From positions 1 to 64,000 of the forward strand of contig NZ_FCNW02000029.1 in assembly GCF_001544475.1 (NCBI RefSeq): DNA of 64,000 bases. The letters run 5' to 3'. The stretch comes from Caballeronia humi. GTDB taxonomy: Bacteria; Pseudomonadota; Gammaproteobacteria; Burkholderiales; Burkholderiaceae. The notes under the pieces are model-generated. The model made no database searches. It was not told the DNA's origin and saw nothing but the letters and a program-made list of their open reading frames with translations. Position numbers and translations under genes: made by a program. Shown in pieces: positions 17,296-25,244 of the stretch. How positions within the stretch are numbered: the first letter of the stretch is position 1; every line of letters starts with the position of its first letter.

Positions 17296-18111
17296 ATGGA
17301 AAGCATGAAAGTGAAGGACGTGAGCGTCGTGTTCCCCGGCCGCCGGGCGGGCGAGCGAGTCCACGCGCTCGACAACATCAACCTGACGATCGATTCGGGC
17401 GACTTCGTCGTCGCGCTCGGCGCCTCGGGTTGCGGCAAGACCACGCTGCTCTCGTTGATGGCGGGTTTCATCGCGCCGAGTTCGGGCGAACTGCTGCTCG
17501 GCGGCGAGCCGGTGGCGGGACCGGGCGCGGATCGCGGCGTCGTGTTCCAGAAGCACGCGCTGCTGCCGTGGCTCAACGTGATCGACAACGCTGAGTTCGG
17601 CCTCAAGTTGCAGGGCGTCCCGAAGGCGAAGCGGCAGGAGATCGCGGCGCGCAATCTCGCGCTCGTCGGCCTGCAGGATTTTCACAGGCACATGATCTAC
17701 CAGCTCTCGGGTGGCATGCAGCAGCGCGTGGGCATCGCTCGCGCGCTCACCTGCGACCCGGCGATGCTGCTGATGGACGAGCCGATGGCCGCGCTCGACG
17801 CTCTCACGCGCGAAACCATTCAGGAACTCCTGCTCGACGTGTGGACAAAGACCAACAAGATGTTTTTCTTCATCACGCATAGCGTCGAGGAGGCGCTTTT
17901 TCTGGCGAGCCGGCTGATCGTCATGTCGCCGCGTCCCGGGCGCATCACGCATACCTACGAACTCGATTTCAACCGGCGCTTTCTCGCGACACGCGATGCG
18001 CGTGCCGTCAAGTCGAGCCCCGATTTCATCGAGATGCGCGAGCGCGTGCTCGGCATCATCTACGGCGACGAGAAGTCGCAGGCCACACGCGAAGAGGTCT
18101 CGCATGTCTGA
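17296..18111 (+). CDS. tauB: Taurine ABC transporter, ATP-binding subunit
   Basis: A 271-residue ABC ATPase. Walker A is GASGCGKTT, the Q-loop region is [15 protein letters not shown], the signature is LSGGMQQR and Walker B is [12 protein letters not shown], with the switch histidine in ITHSVEEA. Length and sequence match the nitrate/sulfonate/taurine importer group (TauB, SsuB). It starts 28 bp after tauA and its end overlaps tauC by eight bases. Confidence 0.9.
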   Translation: MESMKVKDVSVVFPGRRAGERVHALDNINLTIDSGDFVVALGASGCGKTTLLSLMAGFIAPSSGELLLGGEPVAGPGADRGVVFQKHALLPWLNVIDNAEFGLKLQGVPKAKRQEIAARNLALVGLQDFHRHMIYQLSGGMQQRVGIARALTCDPAMLLMDEPMAALDALTRETIQELLLDVWTKTNKMFFFITHSVEEALFLASRLIVMSPRPGRITHTYELDFNRRFLATRDARAVKSSPDFIEMRERVLGIIYGDEKSQATREEVSHV

Positions 18112-19021
18112 TTCCAAAGCGATTCACGCGCCCTTTCACGCCCGCGAACCCGTGTCCTCCGATAGCGCCGCCCCGCCGCCGCGCACGCCGCGCCGCCGCT
18201 CGCGCATCCTCGCAAAGAAGCCCGTCAAGCCTGGCGATGCGTTCGGCGTGCCGGGTCACGGCAGCAGTCTGATGACAAGCTTCGTCACGATCGTCGCGAT
18301 GATCGGAATCTGGTTCGCGGTGACGAACCTGCATCTGATCAAGCCGCTCTTCCTGCCTTCGCCGCAGGCGGTGTACGCGAAGTTCCTCGTCGTCGCCACC
18401 GATGGCTTCGCCAACTCGACCCTCGCACAGCACACCGGCGTAAGCCTGTTGCGCGTGTTCGGCGCGTTCGCGCTCGCCTGCCTCACGGCGATTCCGGTCG
18501 GCGTGATGATGGGCGTGTCGAGGATCGCGCGCGGCGCATTCGATCCGCCGATCGAGTTCTATCGACCGCTGCCGCCGCTCGCTTACTTGCCGCTCATCAT
18601 TATCTGGTTTGGTATCGGTGAGTTCTCGAAAGTGCTGCTGATCTACCTCGCGATCTTCGCGCCGCTCGCAATCGCCGCGCGCGCCGGCGTGCGGTCCGTG
18701 TCGATCGAGCAGATTCACGCGGCGTATTCGATGGGCGCATCGCGCACGCAGGTGGTCTTTCACGTCATCATGAAGTCGGCGCTGCCGGAGATCTTCACGG
18801 GGATGCGGATCGGCATCGGCGTCGGCTGGACGACGCTCGTCGCGGCGGAGATGGTCGCGTCGTCGAGCGGGCTCGGCTTCATGGTGCTCAACGCGGCCGA
18901 ATTCCTCGCGAGCGACGTCGTGATCATGGGCATCATCGTGATCGGCTTCTTTGCGCTCTGTTTCGATGCGCTGATGCGTTATGTCGAACGCGTGCTCGTG
19001 CCTTGGAAGGGCCACGTATGA
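18104..19021 (+). CDS. tauC: Taurine ABC transporter, permease
   Basis: A 305-residue inner-membrane permease of the BPD_transp_1 family with about six membrane segments. A basic, proline-rich cytoplasmic N-terminus of some 55 residues precedes the first segment and is longer than usual. The EAA-like coupling loop reads [26 protein letters not shown]. The start at 18104 overlaps the tauB stop, which couples the two. It ends the sulfonate island on this side. Confidence 0.88.
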   Translation: MSDSKAIHAPFHAREPVSSDSAAPPPRTPRRRSRILAKKPVKPGDAFGVPGHGSSLMTSFVTIVAMIGIWFAVTNLHLIKPLFLPSPQAVYAKFLVVATDGFANSTLAQHTGVSLLRVFGAFALACLTAIPVGVMMGVSRIARGAFDPPIEFYRPLPPLAYLPLIIIWFGIGEFSKVLLIYLAIFAPLAIAARAGVRSVSIEQIHAAYSMGASRTQVVFHVIMKSALPEIFTGMRIGIGVGWTTLVAAEMVASSSGLGFMVLNAAEFLASDVVIMGIIVIGFFALCFDALMRYVERVLVPWKGHV

Positions 19022-19030
19022 CGCGACCAC

Positions 19031-19099
19031 GAAGGTCCGATGCCGCTCGCGGTCCCGCTGTGCCACAATCGGACCCTTCCTGAATCACGACACAGCGGG
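19031..19099 (+). ncRNA. Possible structured leader with interlocked hairpins
   Basis: Arm A GAAGGTCCGAT (19031-19041) can pair with ATCGGACCCTTC (19068-19079) with one bulge. Arm B CCCGCTGTG (19054-19062) lies inside that loop and pairs perfectly with CACAGCGGG (19091-19099). Arm B' covers the purine-rich ribosome-binding region before the ATG at 19107. The order A-B-A'-B' allows a pseudoknot or two exclusive hairpins. Arm A could equally be the tauC terminator. This is seen only in the sequence; an RNA element is inference. Confidence 0.3.
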
Positions 19100-19106
19100 G
19101 GCACCC

Positions 19107-19454
19107 ATGAGTGCGAAAACGACTTATCTGGTCAGCATCTTCATCGGTGCCCCAACAGAGCAGCACAGAAAAATCAAGGACATCGCCGCGCACGTTTCCG
19201 GCGGCGATTACGAATTCCTGCATCTGCATCAAATGGGCGCGTTCCTTGTGCTCAACACCGACAAGGGCGCGAAGGACCTGTCGAAAGCGTTTGCGCCTGC
19301 CACGGCATCGGACGACCGGTTATTCATCTGCGAAATCGGCCAGGACTGGCAGGCGCTCGGCTTGAACAAGGCGAGCTTCTGGCTGCAGAACCATCTGGCG
19401 ACGAAGACACAGACGCCCGCCGCGAGAAAAGGCAATCCATTCGGTGACGATTGA
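19107..19454 (+). CDS. Small cytoplasmic protein of unknown function
   Basis: A 115-residue protein I cannot place. The ATG at 19107 has GCGGGGG just upstream; an in-frame extension to 18981 overlaps tauC and is not preferred. There is no signal peptide or membrane segment. The body alternates strands and helices (YLVSIFIGAP, YEFLHLHQMGAFLVLNTD, DRLFICEIGQDW), compatible with a small alpha/beta or ferredoxin-like domain, and the tail is basic. The stop overlaps the next gene (TGATG), so the two are probably translated together. Confidence 0.6.
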   Translation: MSAKTTYLVSIFIGAPTEQHRKIKDIAAHVSGGDYEFLHLHQMGAFLVLNTDKGAKDLSKAFAPATASDDRLFICEIGQDWQALGLNKASFWLQNHLATKTQTPAARKGNPFGDD

Positions 19455-19915
19455 TGCCGCAGGAACCTATAGTTAAGTCTGTCCTCACCAGGATCGACGG
19501 GGCGACTACGATGTCGAGCGACTGGAAGCTTCGCGTCAGACTGTTTGTCCAGCGGTTCTGGCAGCCGACCAGCGCCTGCATGACGTGCATGCCGGGCAGT
19601 TGGGGCAACATCCTGAGCCTCGCCCACTGGACGACCGCCGTTCAGACGGGCCTTCTCACCGGCATCCTCGCCGTTCTTCTGACGTTCACGCCGGCGGCAC
19701 GGCTCTACTCCAATCGATACGGCAATGCGCTCCTCGTCGGCCTCCTGACGATGCTCGGCGACGCCTTTTCGCACGTAAATCACTACGGCTTTCCGTTCGC
19801 CGAGGCCATTGTGACGGGCATGATTTCCGCACTCATCACGCTGGTCGCCTCCTGGCTCTTCGAAGACCGCGCCCGACGGCTCCGCGCCGCGTGGACACGC
19901 ATGTCCGGCCATTGA
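19454..19915 (+). CDS. Small membrane protein of unknown function
   Basis: A 153-residue protein from the ATG at 19454, which overlaps the previous stop. A second candidate start is the ATG at 19511, which trims the unremarkable first 19 residues. It has about three membrane segments (TGLLTGILAVLLTF, ALLVGLLTMLGDAF, IVTGMISALITLVASWLF) and a short ACMTCM cysteine pair before the first. A charged tail ends in [13 protein letters not shown] do not recognise a family. Coupling with the gene before suggests joint function. Confidence 0.6.
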   Translation: MPQEPIVKSVLTRIDGATTMSSDWKLRVRLFVQRFWQPTSACMTCMPGSWGNILSLAHWTTAVQTGLLTGILAVLLTFTPAARLYSNRYGNALLVGLLTMLGDAFSHVNHYGFPFAEAIVTGMISALITLVASWLFEDRARRLRAAWTRMSGH

Positions 19916-19918
19916 CTT

Positions 19919-19969
19919 GCATTCTGTATCGATTGATATAGAATGCGTTCTGTATCGACCGATACAGAA
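19919..19969. promoter_or_regulatory. Two tandem palindromes upstream of tetR, candidate TetR operators
   Basis: A near-perfect palindrome spans 19919-19946 (ends GCATTCT and AGAATGC). A second with perfect 10-bp arms, TTCTGTATCG and CGATACAGAA, spans 19948-19969. Both share the TTCTgTATCGA core and sit directly before the tetR start at 19982, as expected for autoregulation. Confidence 0.65.
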
Positions 19970-19981
19970 CTGGAGCAGGGT

Positions 19982-20596
19982 ATGGCCCGACCCCGAAATT
20001 TCGACGAAGACCAAGTACTCGAAGCAGCCGGCGACGCGTTCTGGGCGAACGGCTACGAAGGCACGTCCACGCGCGATCTCGTGACGTGCACCGGGCTTTC
20101 ACAGCCGAGCCTGTACAACGCGTTCGGCGACAAGCGCGGGCTCTTTCGACGCGCGCTCGAGCACTATCTCGACCGCACGCTGCGCGAGCGCATCGCGCGG
20201 CTGGAGTCGAGGCTCCCGCCCGGTCAGGCGATCGCGGCGTTTTTCGGCGAGATCATCGACCGGTCTGTCGCGGACAAGCATCAGCGCGGCTGCATGCTGG
20301 TGAACGCCGCGCTCGAATCCACACCGCAAGACGACGAGTTCCGCCAGGCGATCGCGGCCGAACTCTACGTCCTGCGCGCTTTCTTCGAGCGATGCGCCGC
20401 AGCCGGCCAGCAAAACGGCGACATCGAACCGATTCAACCGCCCGGCGCCGCTGCCACGCATCTGCTGGCCCTTCTGCTCGGCGTGCGCGTGCTCGCGCGC
20501 GTCGATCCGAAGCGCGAGCTGTTGAGCGGCGCCGTCGCCCCGGCGCTCGCGATGCTCGGCCTGCCCGCGCTGCCGCCCGAGGGCAGCATCCACTGA
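19982..20596 (+). CDS. TetR-family transcriptional repressor
   Basis: A 204-residue TetR regulator. The start at 19982 is chosen because the protein then opens with the standard MARPRNFDEDQVLEAA; the longer frame from 19943 runs through the operators. The helix-turn-helix is at about residues 25-45 (TSTRDLVTCTGLSQPSLYNAF). The C-terminal domain carries RGCMLVNAALE, typical of the AcrR/YxaF-like group. An MFS transporter gene follows after 108 bp on the same strand and is the likely target. Confidence 0.85.
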   Translation: MARPRNFDEDQVLEAAGDAFWANGYEGTSTRDLVTCTGLSQPSLYNAFGDKRGLFRRALEHYLDRTLRERIARLESRLPPGQAIAAFFGEIIDRSVADKHQRGCMLVNAALESTPQDDEFRQAIAAELYVLRAFFERCAAAGQQNGDIEPIQPPGAAATHLLALLLGVRVLARVDPKRELLSGAVAPALAMLGLPALPPEGSIH

Positions 20597-20704
20597 GATT
20601 CGCCGGTTAAGCCGGCAGCAAGCCCGCCGTCCAGATCACGGCGTGGCTCGACTCGTCCATTCGACTCGTGCGCGACAGGCGCGCAGGTTCAAAAGGAGCA
20701 CAGC

Positions 20705-21931
20705 ATGTCCGACGACGCATCCGCCCTCCCTATCAACCCCGCATCGCTCGACGTTCGCTCGCTCTACGCGATGTTCGCGGGCCTGTGCGCGAGCCTCGTC
20801 GCGATCGGGCTCGCGCGCTTCGCCTACACGCCGCTGATTCCGCCGCTGATTCAGGCGCACTGGTTCACGTCGTCGCAAGCGGTGACGCTCGGCGCCGCGA
20901 ACTTCGCCGGCTATCTCGCGGGCGCGCTGCTCGGCCGGCCGATCGCGTCGGCGTTGTCGAACCGCGTCGCGCTGCGGCTCCTCATGCTGATGGCGACCGC
21001 CGCGTTCTTCGCGTGCGCGTTTCCGCTTTCGGTGTCGTGGTTCTTCGCGTGGCGATTCGCGTCCGGGCTTTCGGGCGGCGCGATCATGGTCCTCGTCGCC
21101 ACCACCGTCCTGCCGCACATTCCGCCCGCGCGCCGTGGATTCGCGAGCGGCATGATCTTCCTCGGCCTGGGGCTTGGCATTGCGGCATCGGGGACCATCA
21201 TCCCGAAGCTGCTCCAGTTCGGGTTGCAGGACACATGGATCGGTCTCGGCGTGCTGTCGCTCGTGCTTTCGGTGGCGAGCTGGTTCGGCTGGCCAGCCGC
21301 CACGCCGTCGGCGCCCTTGGCAAAGGCAGCGCCGCACGCGGTTCGCCCCAACGGCGTTGCGCTGCGCGTGCTCTACGCACAATACGCGGCCAACGCGCTC
21401 GGCCTCGTGCCGGCGATGATCCTGCTTGTCGACTATGTCGCGCGCGGTTTGGGACGCGGCGCCGGAGTCGGCGCGGGCTACTGGGTGCTGTACGGGATCG
21501 CCGCGATCTTCGGGCCGGTCATCCTTGGCAATGTCGCGGACCGCATCGGTTTCGGCGCGGCGTATCGGTTCGGACTCGCGTTGCAGGCGGTCGCCGTCGC
21601 GATGCTCGCGCTGTCCGGCAATCCGGTAACGCTCGGAATCGCGACGGTGATACTCGGCATCTTCACGCCGGGAATCGTGCCGCTCGTGCTCGGGCGCATC
21701 CATGAACTCGTGCCGCACGATCACGTCGAGCAGCGCGCGGCGTGGAGCCGGGCGACGACGGCCTTCGCGCTCTTTCAGGCAGTCGGCGGATATGGCTATT
21801 CGTTTCTCTTCGCGCACACGAACAACGATTATTCGCTGATCTTCTGGTTCGGCGCGACGGCGCTATCGCTGGCGTTCGTCGTCGATATCCTGAGCGGACG
21901 CAATGCCGCTAACAAGCCGGCGACGAACTGA
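20705..21931 (+). CDS. YbfB/YjiJ-family MFS transporter
   Basis: A 408-residue major-facilitator protein with about 12 membrane segments. The opening GIGLARFAYTPLIPPL-like segment (LVAIGLARFAYTPLIPPLIQ) and the following AANFAGYLAGALLG are characteristic of the YbfB/YjiJ family. AAGGAG lies before the ATG. It follows a tetR gene with operator-like repeats, so it may export a toxic compound that relieves the repressor; no substrate is visible. Confidence 0.82.
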   Translation: MSDDASALPINPASLDVRSLYAMFAGLCASLVAIGLARFAYTPLIPPLIQAHWFTSSQAVTLGAANFAGYLAGALLGRPIASALSNRVALRLLMLMATAAFFACAFPLSVSWFFAWRFASGLSGGAIMVLVATTVLPHIPPARRGFASGMIFLGLGLGIAASGTIIPKLLQFGLQDTWIGLGVLSLVLSVASWFGWPAATPSAPLAKAAPHAVRPNGVALRVLYAQYAANALGLVPAMILLVDYVARGLGRGAGVGAGYWVLYGIAAIFGPVILGNVADRIGFGAAYRFGLALQAVAVAMLALSGNPVTLGIATVILGIFTPGIVPLVLGRIHELVPHDHVEQRAAWSRATTAFALFQAVGGYGYSFLFAHTNNDYSLIFWFGATALSLAFVVDILSGRNAANKPATN

Positions 21932-21939
21932 GGGCTTAT

Positions 21940-22359
21940 TTACTTCTTGTCGAAGGTGACGAGCTTCTTGTCCTTCGCATCGGCGACGAAGATCGCGAGA
22001 AGCTTCGCCGGCTCGGTATCGCTCGCGTTTTCGCTCACCGTGTGGTGCGCGCCGGGCTTCTCGATCCAGTGTTCGCCCGCGTGGAAAACGCGTGTTTCGC
22101 CGTCGTTGACCTGGCTGCGGATCGCGCCTGAGAGCACGTAGGCAACCACGAACGCCTGACCGTGCCGATGCGGGTCCGACTTGCCGCCGGGCGCGTAATC
22201 GACGACCAAAGCCGTCATCGTCTTGCCCGGCACATTGGGCATCGCCTCGACGAATGCGGGCGTGATGGTTTCGCGTCCGGCAGCGTCGCCGTGGGCGTAA
22301 GCCGGGGCAACCGAAGCGATGGCGAGCGCAGCGGCTGCGAGGATGTGCGTGAGTTTCAT
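21940..22359 (-). CDS. Secreted cupin-domain protein
   Basis: A 139-residue exported protein. A signal peptide ends near residue 22 (ALAIASVAPAYA before HGDAAGRE). The single cupin barrel has the metal-site motif PHRHGQAFVVAYVLSG and a second part in GEHWIEKPGAHHTVSE, so a mononuclear metal site is likely. It is convergent with the MFS gene (8 bp between stops) and lies 32 bp downstream of the azoreductase on the same strand, so it may share its transcript. The role is unknown; small periplasmic cupins often bind or detoxify small molecules. Confidence 0.78.
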   Translation of the reverse strand: MKLTHILAAAALAIASVAPAYAHGDAAGRETITPAFVEAMPNVPGKTMTALVVDYAPGGKSDPHRHGQAFVVAYVLSGAIRSQVNDGETRVFHAGEHWIEKPGAHHTVSENASDTEPAKLLAIFVADAKDKKLVTFDKK

Positions 22360-22391
22360 GATCGAATTCCCAAGATGGTGTTAGCAAGGCG

Positions 22392-23057
22392 TCAAGACGC
22401 CGCGAGTTCTTCCTGCATCGTCAACGACACCTCTGCCCAGCGCGCCGCCACCGCCGACAACTCACCACGCGCGCGTTCGAGCGCTTCCGTGCGGGCTTGC
22501 TGGTCGGAGAACTGGAGCGGCTGCGCATCGACGAAGGTTGGGTTCGCCACGCCGAGAAAGCCGAACGCGGCCTTGAGCGACGGCGTGAGCGCATCCATCG
22601 ACGAGAACGGCGTGCCGGGGCGCAGGTCCGCGCCGCGGCTCGTGATGAACAGCACTTTCTGGCGTCCGAGCTGCCCATCGATACGGCCGTCCGCCGTGTT
22701 CACGTAGGTGAGTCCGGTGCGCGTGATGCTGTCGACGAACGCCTTGAACGCGGAGGGCATCGACCAGTTGTACATCGGCATCGCGAGGACAAGCGCGTCG
22801 GCGTCGAGCAGGCGTTGGCACAGTGCATCCGATGCGGCCAACGTGTCCTTCATGGCTTGCGTGCGCTCGCTCGCCTGCGTGTAGGTGGCGATGGCGAACG
22901 CCTCGGTCACGTGCGGCGGCGTATTCACGGCGACGTCGAGATAATCGAGATCGACGTCCACGCCTTCCTCGCGCAATTGTTCGATGAAGAAGCGGCTCAA
23001 CGCCCGCGAATTGGACCGTTCGCGCTTGGCGCTCGCATCCACATGCATGATTTTCAT
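22392..23057 (-). CDS. azoR: FMN-dependent NADH:quinone/azo reductase
   Basis: A 221-residue flavodoxin-fold protein of the AzoR family. The phosphate loop is near the start (HVDASAKRERSNSRALS), and the FMN contact AMPMYNWSMPSAFKAFVDSI and VLFITSRGA follow the family pattern. The start at 23057 has a purine-rich site and gives the normal length. It is divergent from the MarR gene at 23236, and the pair resembles MarR-controlled quinone-detoxification loci. It probably reduces quinones or azo compounds with NADH. Confidence 0.85.
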   Translation of the reverse strand: MKIMHVDASAKRERSNSRALSRFFIEQLREEGVDVDLDYLDVAVNTPPHVTEAFAIATYTQASERTQAMKDTLAASDALCQRLLDADALVLAMPMYNWSMPSAFKAFVDSITRTGLTYVNTADGRIDGQLGRQKVLFITSRGADLRPGTPFSSMDALTPSLKAAFGFLGVANPTFVDAQPLQFSDQQARTEALERARGELSAVAARWAEVSLTMQEELAAS

Positions 23058-23183
23058 GACTTCTCTCCTACGTGTGTTGATCGATGAAGAGAAGATTAAA
23101 ACGTCGACTGGCTGTTTGAAATAGCCGTTTTTGTCCAATTCAAGGTGACCAGTCCCGTTCAACAAGAGCCACACAATCAAATC

Positions 23184-23212
23184 TTGACAATATCTGATTT
23201 TGCAGATACTGT
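23184..23212 (+). promoter_or_regulatory. marR promoter with embedded inverted repeat
   Basis: TTGACA (23184-23189) is a consensus -35 element, with TACTGT (23207-23212) as the -10 at a 17-bp spacing. The spacer holds the inverted repeat ATCTG (23192-23196) and CAGAT (23203-23207). A regulator bound there would block the promoter, as expected for MarR autoregulation. Confidence 0.5.
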
Positions 23213-23235
23213 TCGCTTCATCAACGGAGCGAGAC

Positions 23236-23673
23236 ATGGATCACTACACCTCAGAGAGCTTCAGGCTGACGCAGAGCATCGGATTTGCTATCGGCAAGGC
23301 GCGCAACCTTCTCGTTGCGGAAATCGATGCTGCGCTGAAAGACCTCGGCATCACCACGCAGCAGATGGGCATTCTTTTGTCGATGCGGCACGGTGAGGCG
23401 ACGACGCCGTTCGAGTTGTCGAAACTGCTCGGTATCGATACGGGTCTGATGACGCGCATGCTCGACAAGCTGGAAGACAAGGGTTTGCTTGAACGCTCCC
23501 GCAGCCTGGAAGACCGTCGGGTGGTCAATCTGAAGCTGACGGAACAGGGCGAGGCAGTCGCGGCGCATGTGCCGGAGATCGTTCCGATGGTGCTCAACGC
23601 GCGCGTCAGGAACTTCACGAAGAGCGAGTTCAAGGAACTGAACCGGCTGCTGCGCAAGTTTCTCGAAGACTGA
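23236..23673 (+). CDS. MarR-family transcriptional regulator
   Basis: A 145-residue MarR protein; the start at 23236 gives the normal family length. The winged helix covers about residues 45-105 (TPFELSKLLGIDTGLMTRMLDKLEDKG), with the wing carrying ERSRSLEDRRVVNLKLTEQG. It stands between a divergent azoreductase and a downstream tripartite efflux operon. It probably represses both and releases DNA on binding a phenolic or quinone-like ligand. Confidence 0.88.
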   Translation: MDHYTSESFRLTQSIGFAIGKARNLLVAEIDAALKDLGITTQQMGILLSMRHGEATTPFELSKLLGIDTGLMTRMLDKLEDKGLLERSRSLEDRRVVNLKLTEQGEAVAAHVPEIVPMVLNARVRNFTKSEFKELNRLLRKFLED

Positions 23674-23714
23674 GCGGACCCCAACCCAATCGCTCTCATT
23701 TTTTTGTTCAATTA

Positions 23715-23728
23715 TCTGACAGGTCAGA
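23715..23728. promoter_or_regulatory. Inverted repeat before the efflux lipoprotein gene, candidate MarR operator
   Basis: TCTGAC (23715-23720) and GTCAGA (23723-23728) are perfect arms with a 2-bp spacer, immediately before the ATG at 23731. A related repeat lies before emrB and a looser one before marR. Confidence 0.5.
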
Positions 23729-23730
23729 AA

Positions 23731-25218
23731 ATGAAATATCAACCAAATTCAGGCGGAACGGGTTCGCGGCTCGCCAGGGCAAGCGTCACGCTGATCTTCG
23801 CGGCGGTTTTGTCGGCGTGCGCGAACTACGCCGGAATTCACAGCGACAAGGACATGGCGCAGCCGCAGTCGTACGCCACGCAACAAAGCCTGCCTGCCGA
23901 AGCCGGTCATTGGCCCGCTGCCGACTGGGCCGAGCAGTTCGGCGACGCGCAACTGAAAGCGCTCCTCGACGAAGCGCTCAAGAGCAGCCCGACGCTCGAA
24001 CAGGCGCGCTCGCGGGTCGCGGCGGCGGCAGCCTACAGCGAGACCGCGAAGGCGAACACGCTGCCGCAGGTCGGCGCGTCGTATTCGTACTCGCGCCAGC
24101 AGTATTCGTCGAATGCGCTCGTGCCGCCGCCTTACGCCGGATCGTGGCAGTCGGAGAACAAGGCGCTCGTCTCGGCTTCCTACGATCTCGACCTGTGGGG
24201 CAAGAACCGCGAGGCGCTCAAGGCCGCGCTGTCGCAGTTGCAGGCGAGCCAGGCCGATGCCGAAGTCGTCAGGCTCACGCTCGACGAAACCATCGCCCGT
24301 GCCTATAACCAGCTCGCGCGGCTCTACGCGCTGCGCGACATCGCGCAGCAGGAGATCGCCCAGCGCGAGACGATCGACCGCATCACGGCGGGCCGCATCG
24401 CGACCGGGCTCGACACGGAAGTCGAGCGCAAGACCGCGCAGGCGAATCTCGCGACGAGCCGCGCGTCGCTCGCGGCGCTCGACGGCAGCATCGTCACAAC
24501 GCGCTATCAGCTCGCGGCACTGCTCGGCGCGGGACCGGACCGGGGGCTCGCGATCGCGCGGCCGGCGCTCGGCATCGGCGACGAAGTGCGTCTGCCTGAC
24601 AACCTCCCCGCCGATCTCGTGAGCCGCCGCCCGGACATCGTGGCCGCGCGCTGGCGCGTCGATTCGATGACGCACGAAGTGAAGGAAGCGAAGGCCGAGT
24701 TCTATCCGGACATCAACCTGAGCGCGGCGATTGGACTCGATGCATTCGGCTTCGGGCGGCTTCTGACGGCGGCGAGCCGCACGATGTCGGCGGGCCCGGC
24801 GATTCATCTGCCGATCTTCGACGGCGGCGCCCTGCGCGCGCAGTTGAAGGGCCGCTACGCCGAGTTCGACTACGCGGTCGCCACCTATGACCAGACGCTC
24901 GTGACCGCGCTCTCCGAAGTCGCGACCAAGCTCGCGCAAATCCGCTCGACCGACGCGCAACTCGCCGATGCACAGACCGCGCAGTCAGCCGCGCGCCGCG
25001 CCGAGGAACTCGCGCTCGTGCAATACAAAGCGGGCCTCACGAACCAGTTGACCGTCCTCAACGCCGAGACGAACGCGCTCGCGGCGGACCAGTCGGTCGC
25101 GAATCTGAAGATGAATCGCCGCGACCAGCAGATCGCGCTCGCGGCGGCACTCGGCGGCGGCTACACCGATTCCGCCGATAGCGATACCCAAGCCCACCCC
25201 GTCGTCGCCGCGCGCTGA
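23731..25218 (+). CDS. Outer-membrane efflux lipoprotein of the NodT/OprM type
   Basis: A 495-residue outer-membrane factor. The signal peptide ends in a lipobox (LIFAAVLSACANY), so the cysteine near residue 30 is lipidated. Two OEP repeats follow, with the family phrases SYDLDLWGKNREALKAA, DLVSRRPDIVAARWRVD and VKEAKAEFYPDINLSAAIG. The ATG at 23731 is preferred over an upstream TTG. The end is 26 bp before emrA. It forms the exit duct of the tripartite pump built with the next two genes. Confidence 0.88.
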   Translation: MKYQPNSGGTGSRLARASVTLIFAAVLSACANYAGIHSDKDMAQPQSYATQQSLPAEAGHWPAADWAEQFGDAQLKALLDEALKSSPTLEQARSRVAAAAAYSETAKANTLPQVGASYSYSRQQYSSNALVPPPYAGSWQSENKALVSASYDLDLWGKNREALKAALSQLQASQADAEVVRLTLDETIARAYNQLARLYALRDIAQQEIAQRETIDRITAGRIATGLDTEVERKTAQANLATSRASLAALDGSIVTTRYQLAALLGAGPDRGLAIARPALGIGDEVRLPDNLPADLVSRRPDIVAARWRVDSMTHEVKEAKAEFYPDINLSAAIGLDAFGFGRLLTAASRTMSAGPAIHLPIFDGGALRAQLKGRYAEFDYAVATYDQTLVTALSEVATKLAQIRSTDAQLADAQTAQSAARRAEELALVQYKAGLTNQLTVLNAETNALAADQSVANLKMNRRDQQIALAAALGGGYTDSADSDTQAHPVVAAR

Positions 25219-25244
25219 CGCGGACACACTCCAGGAGCCATGAA

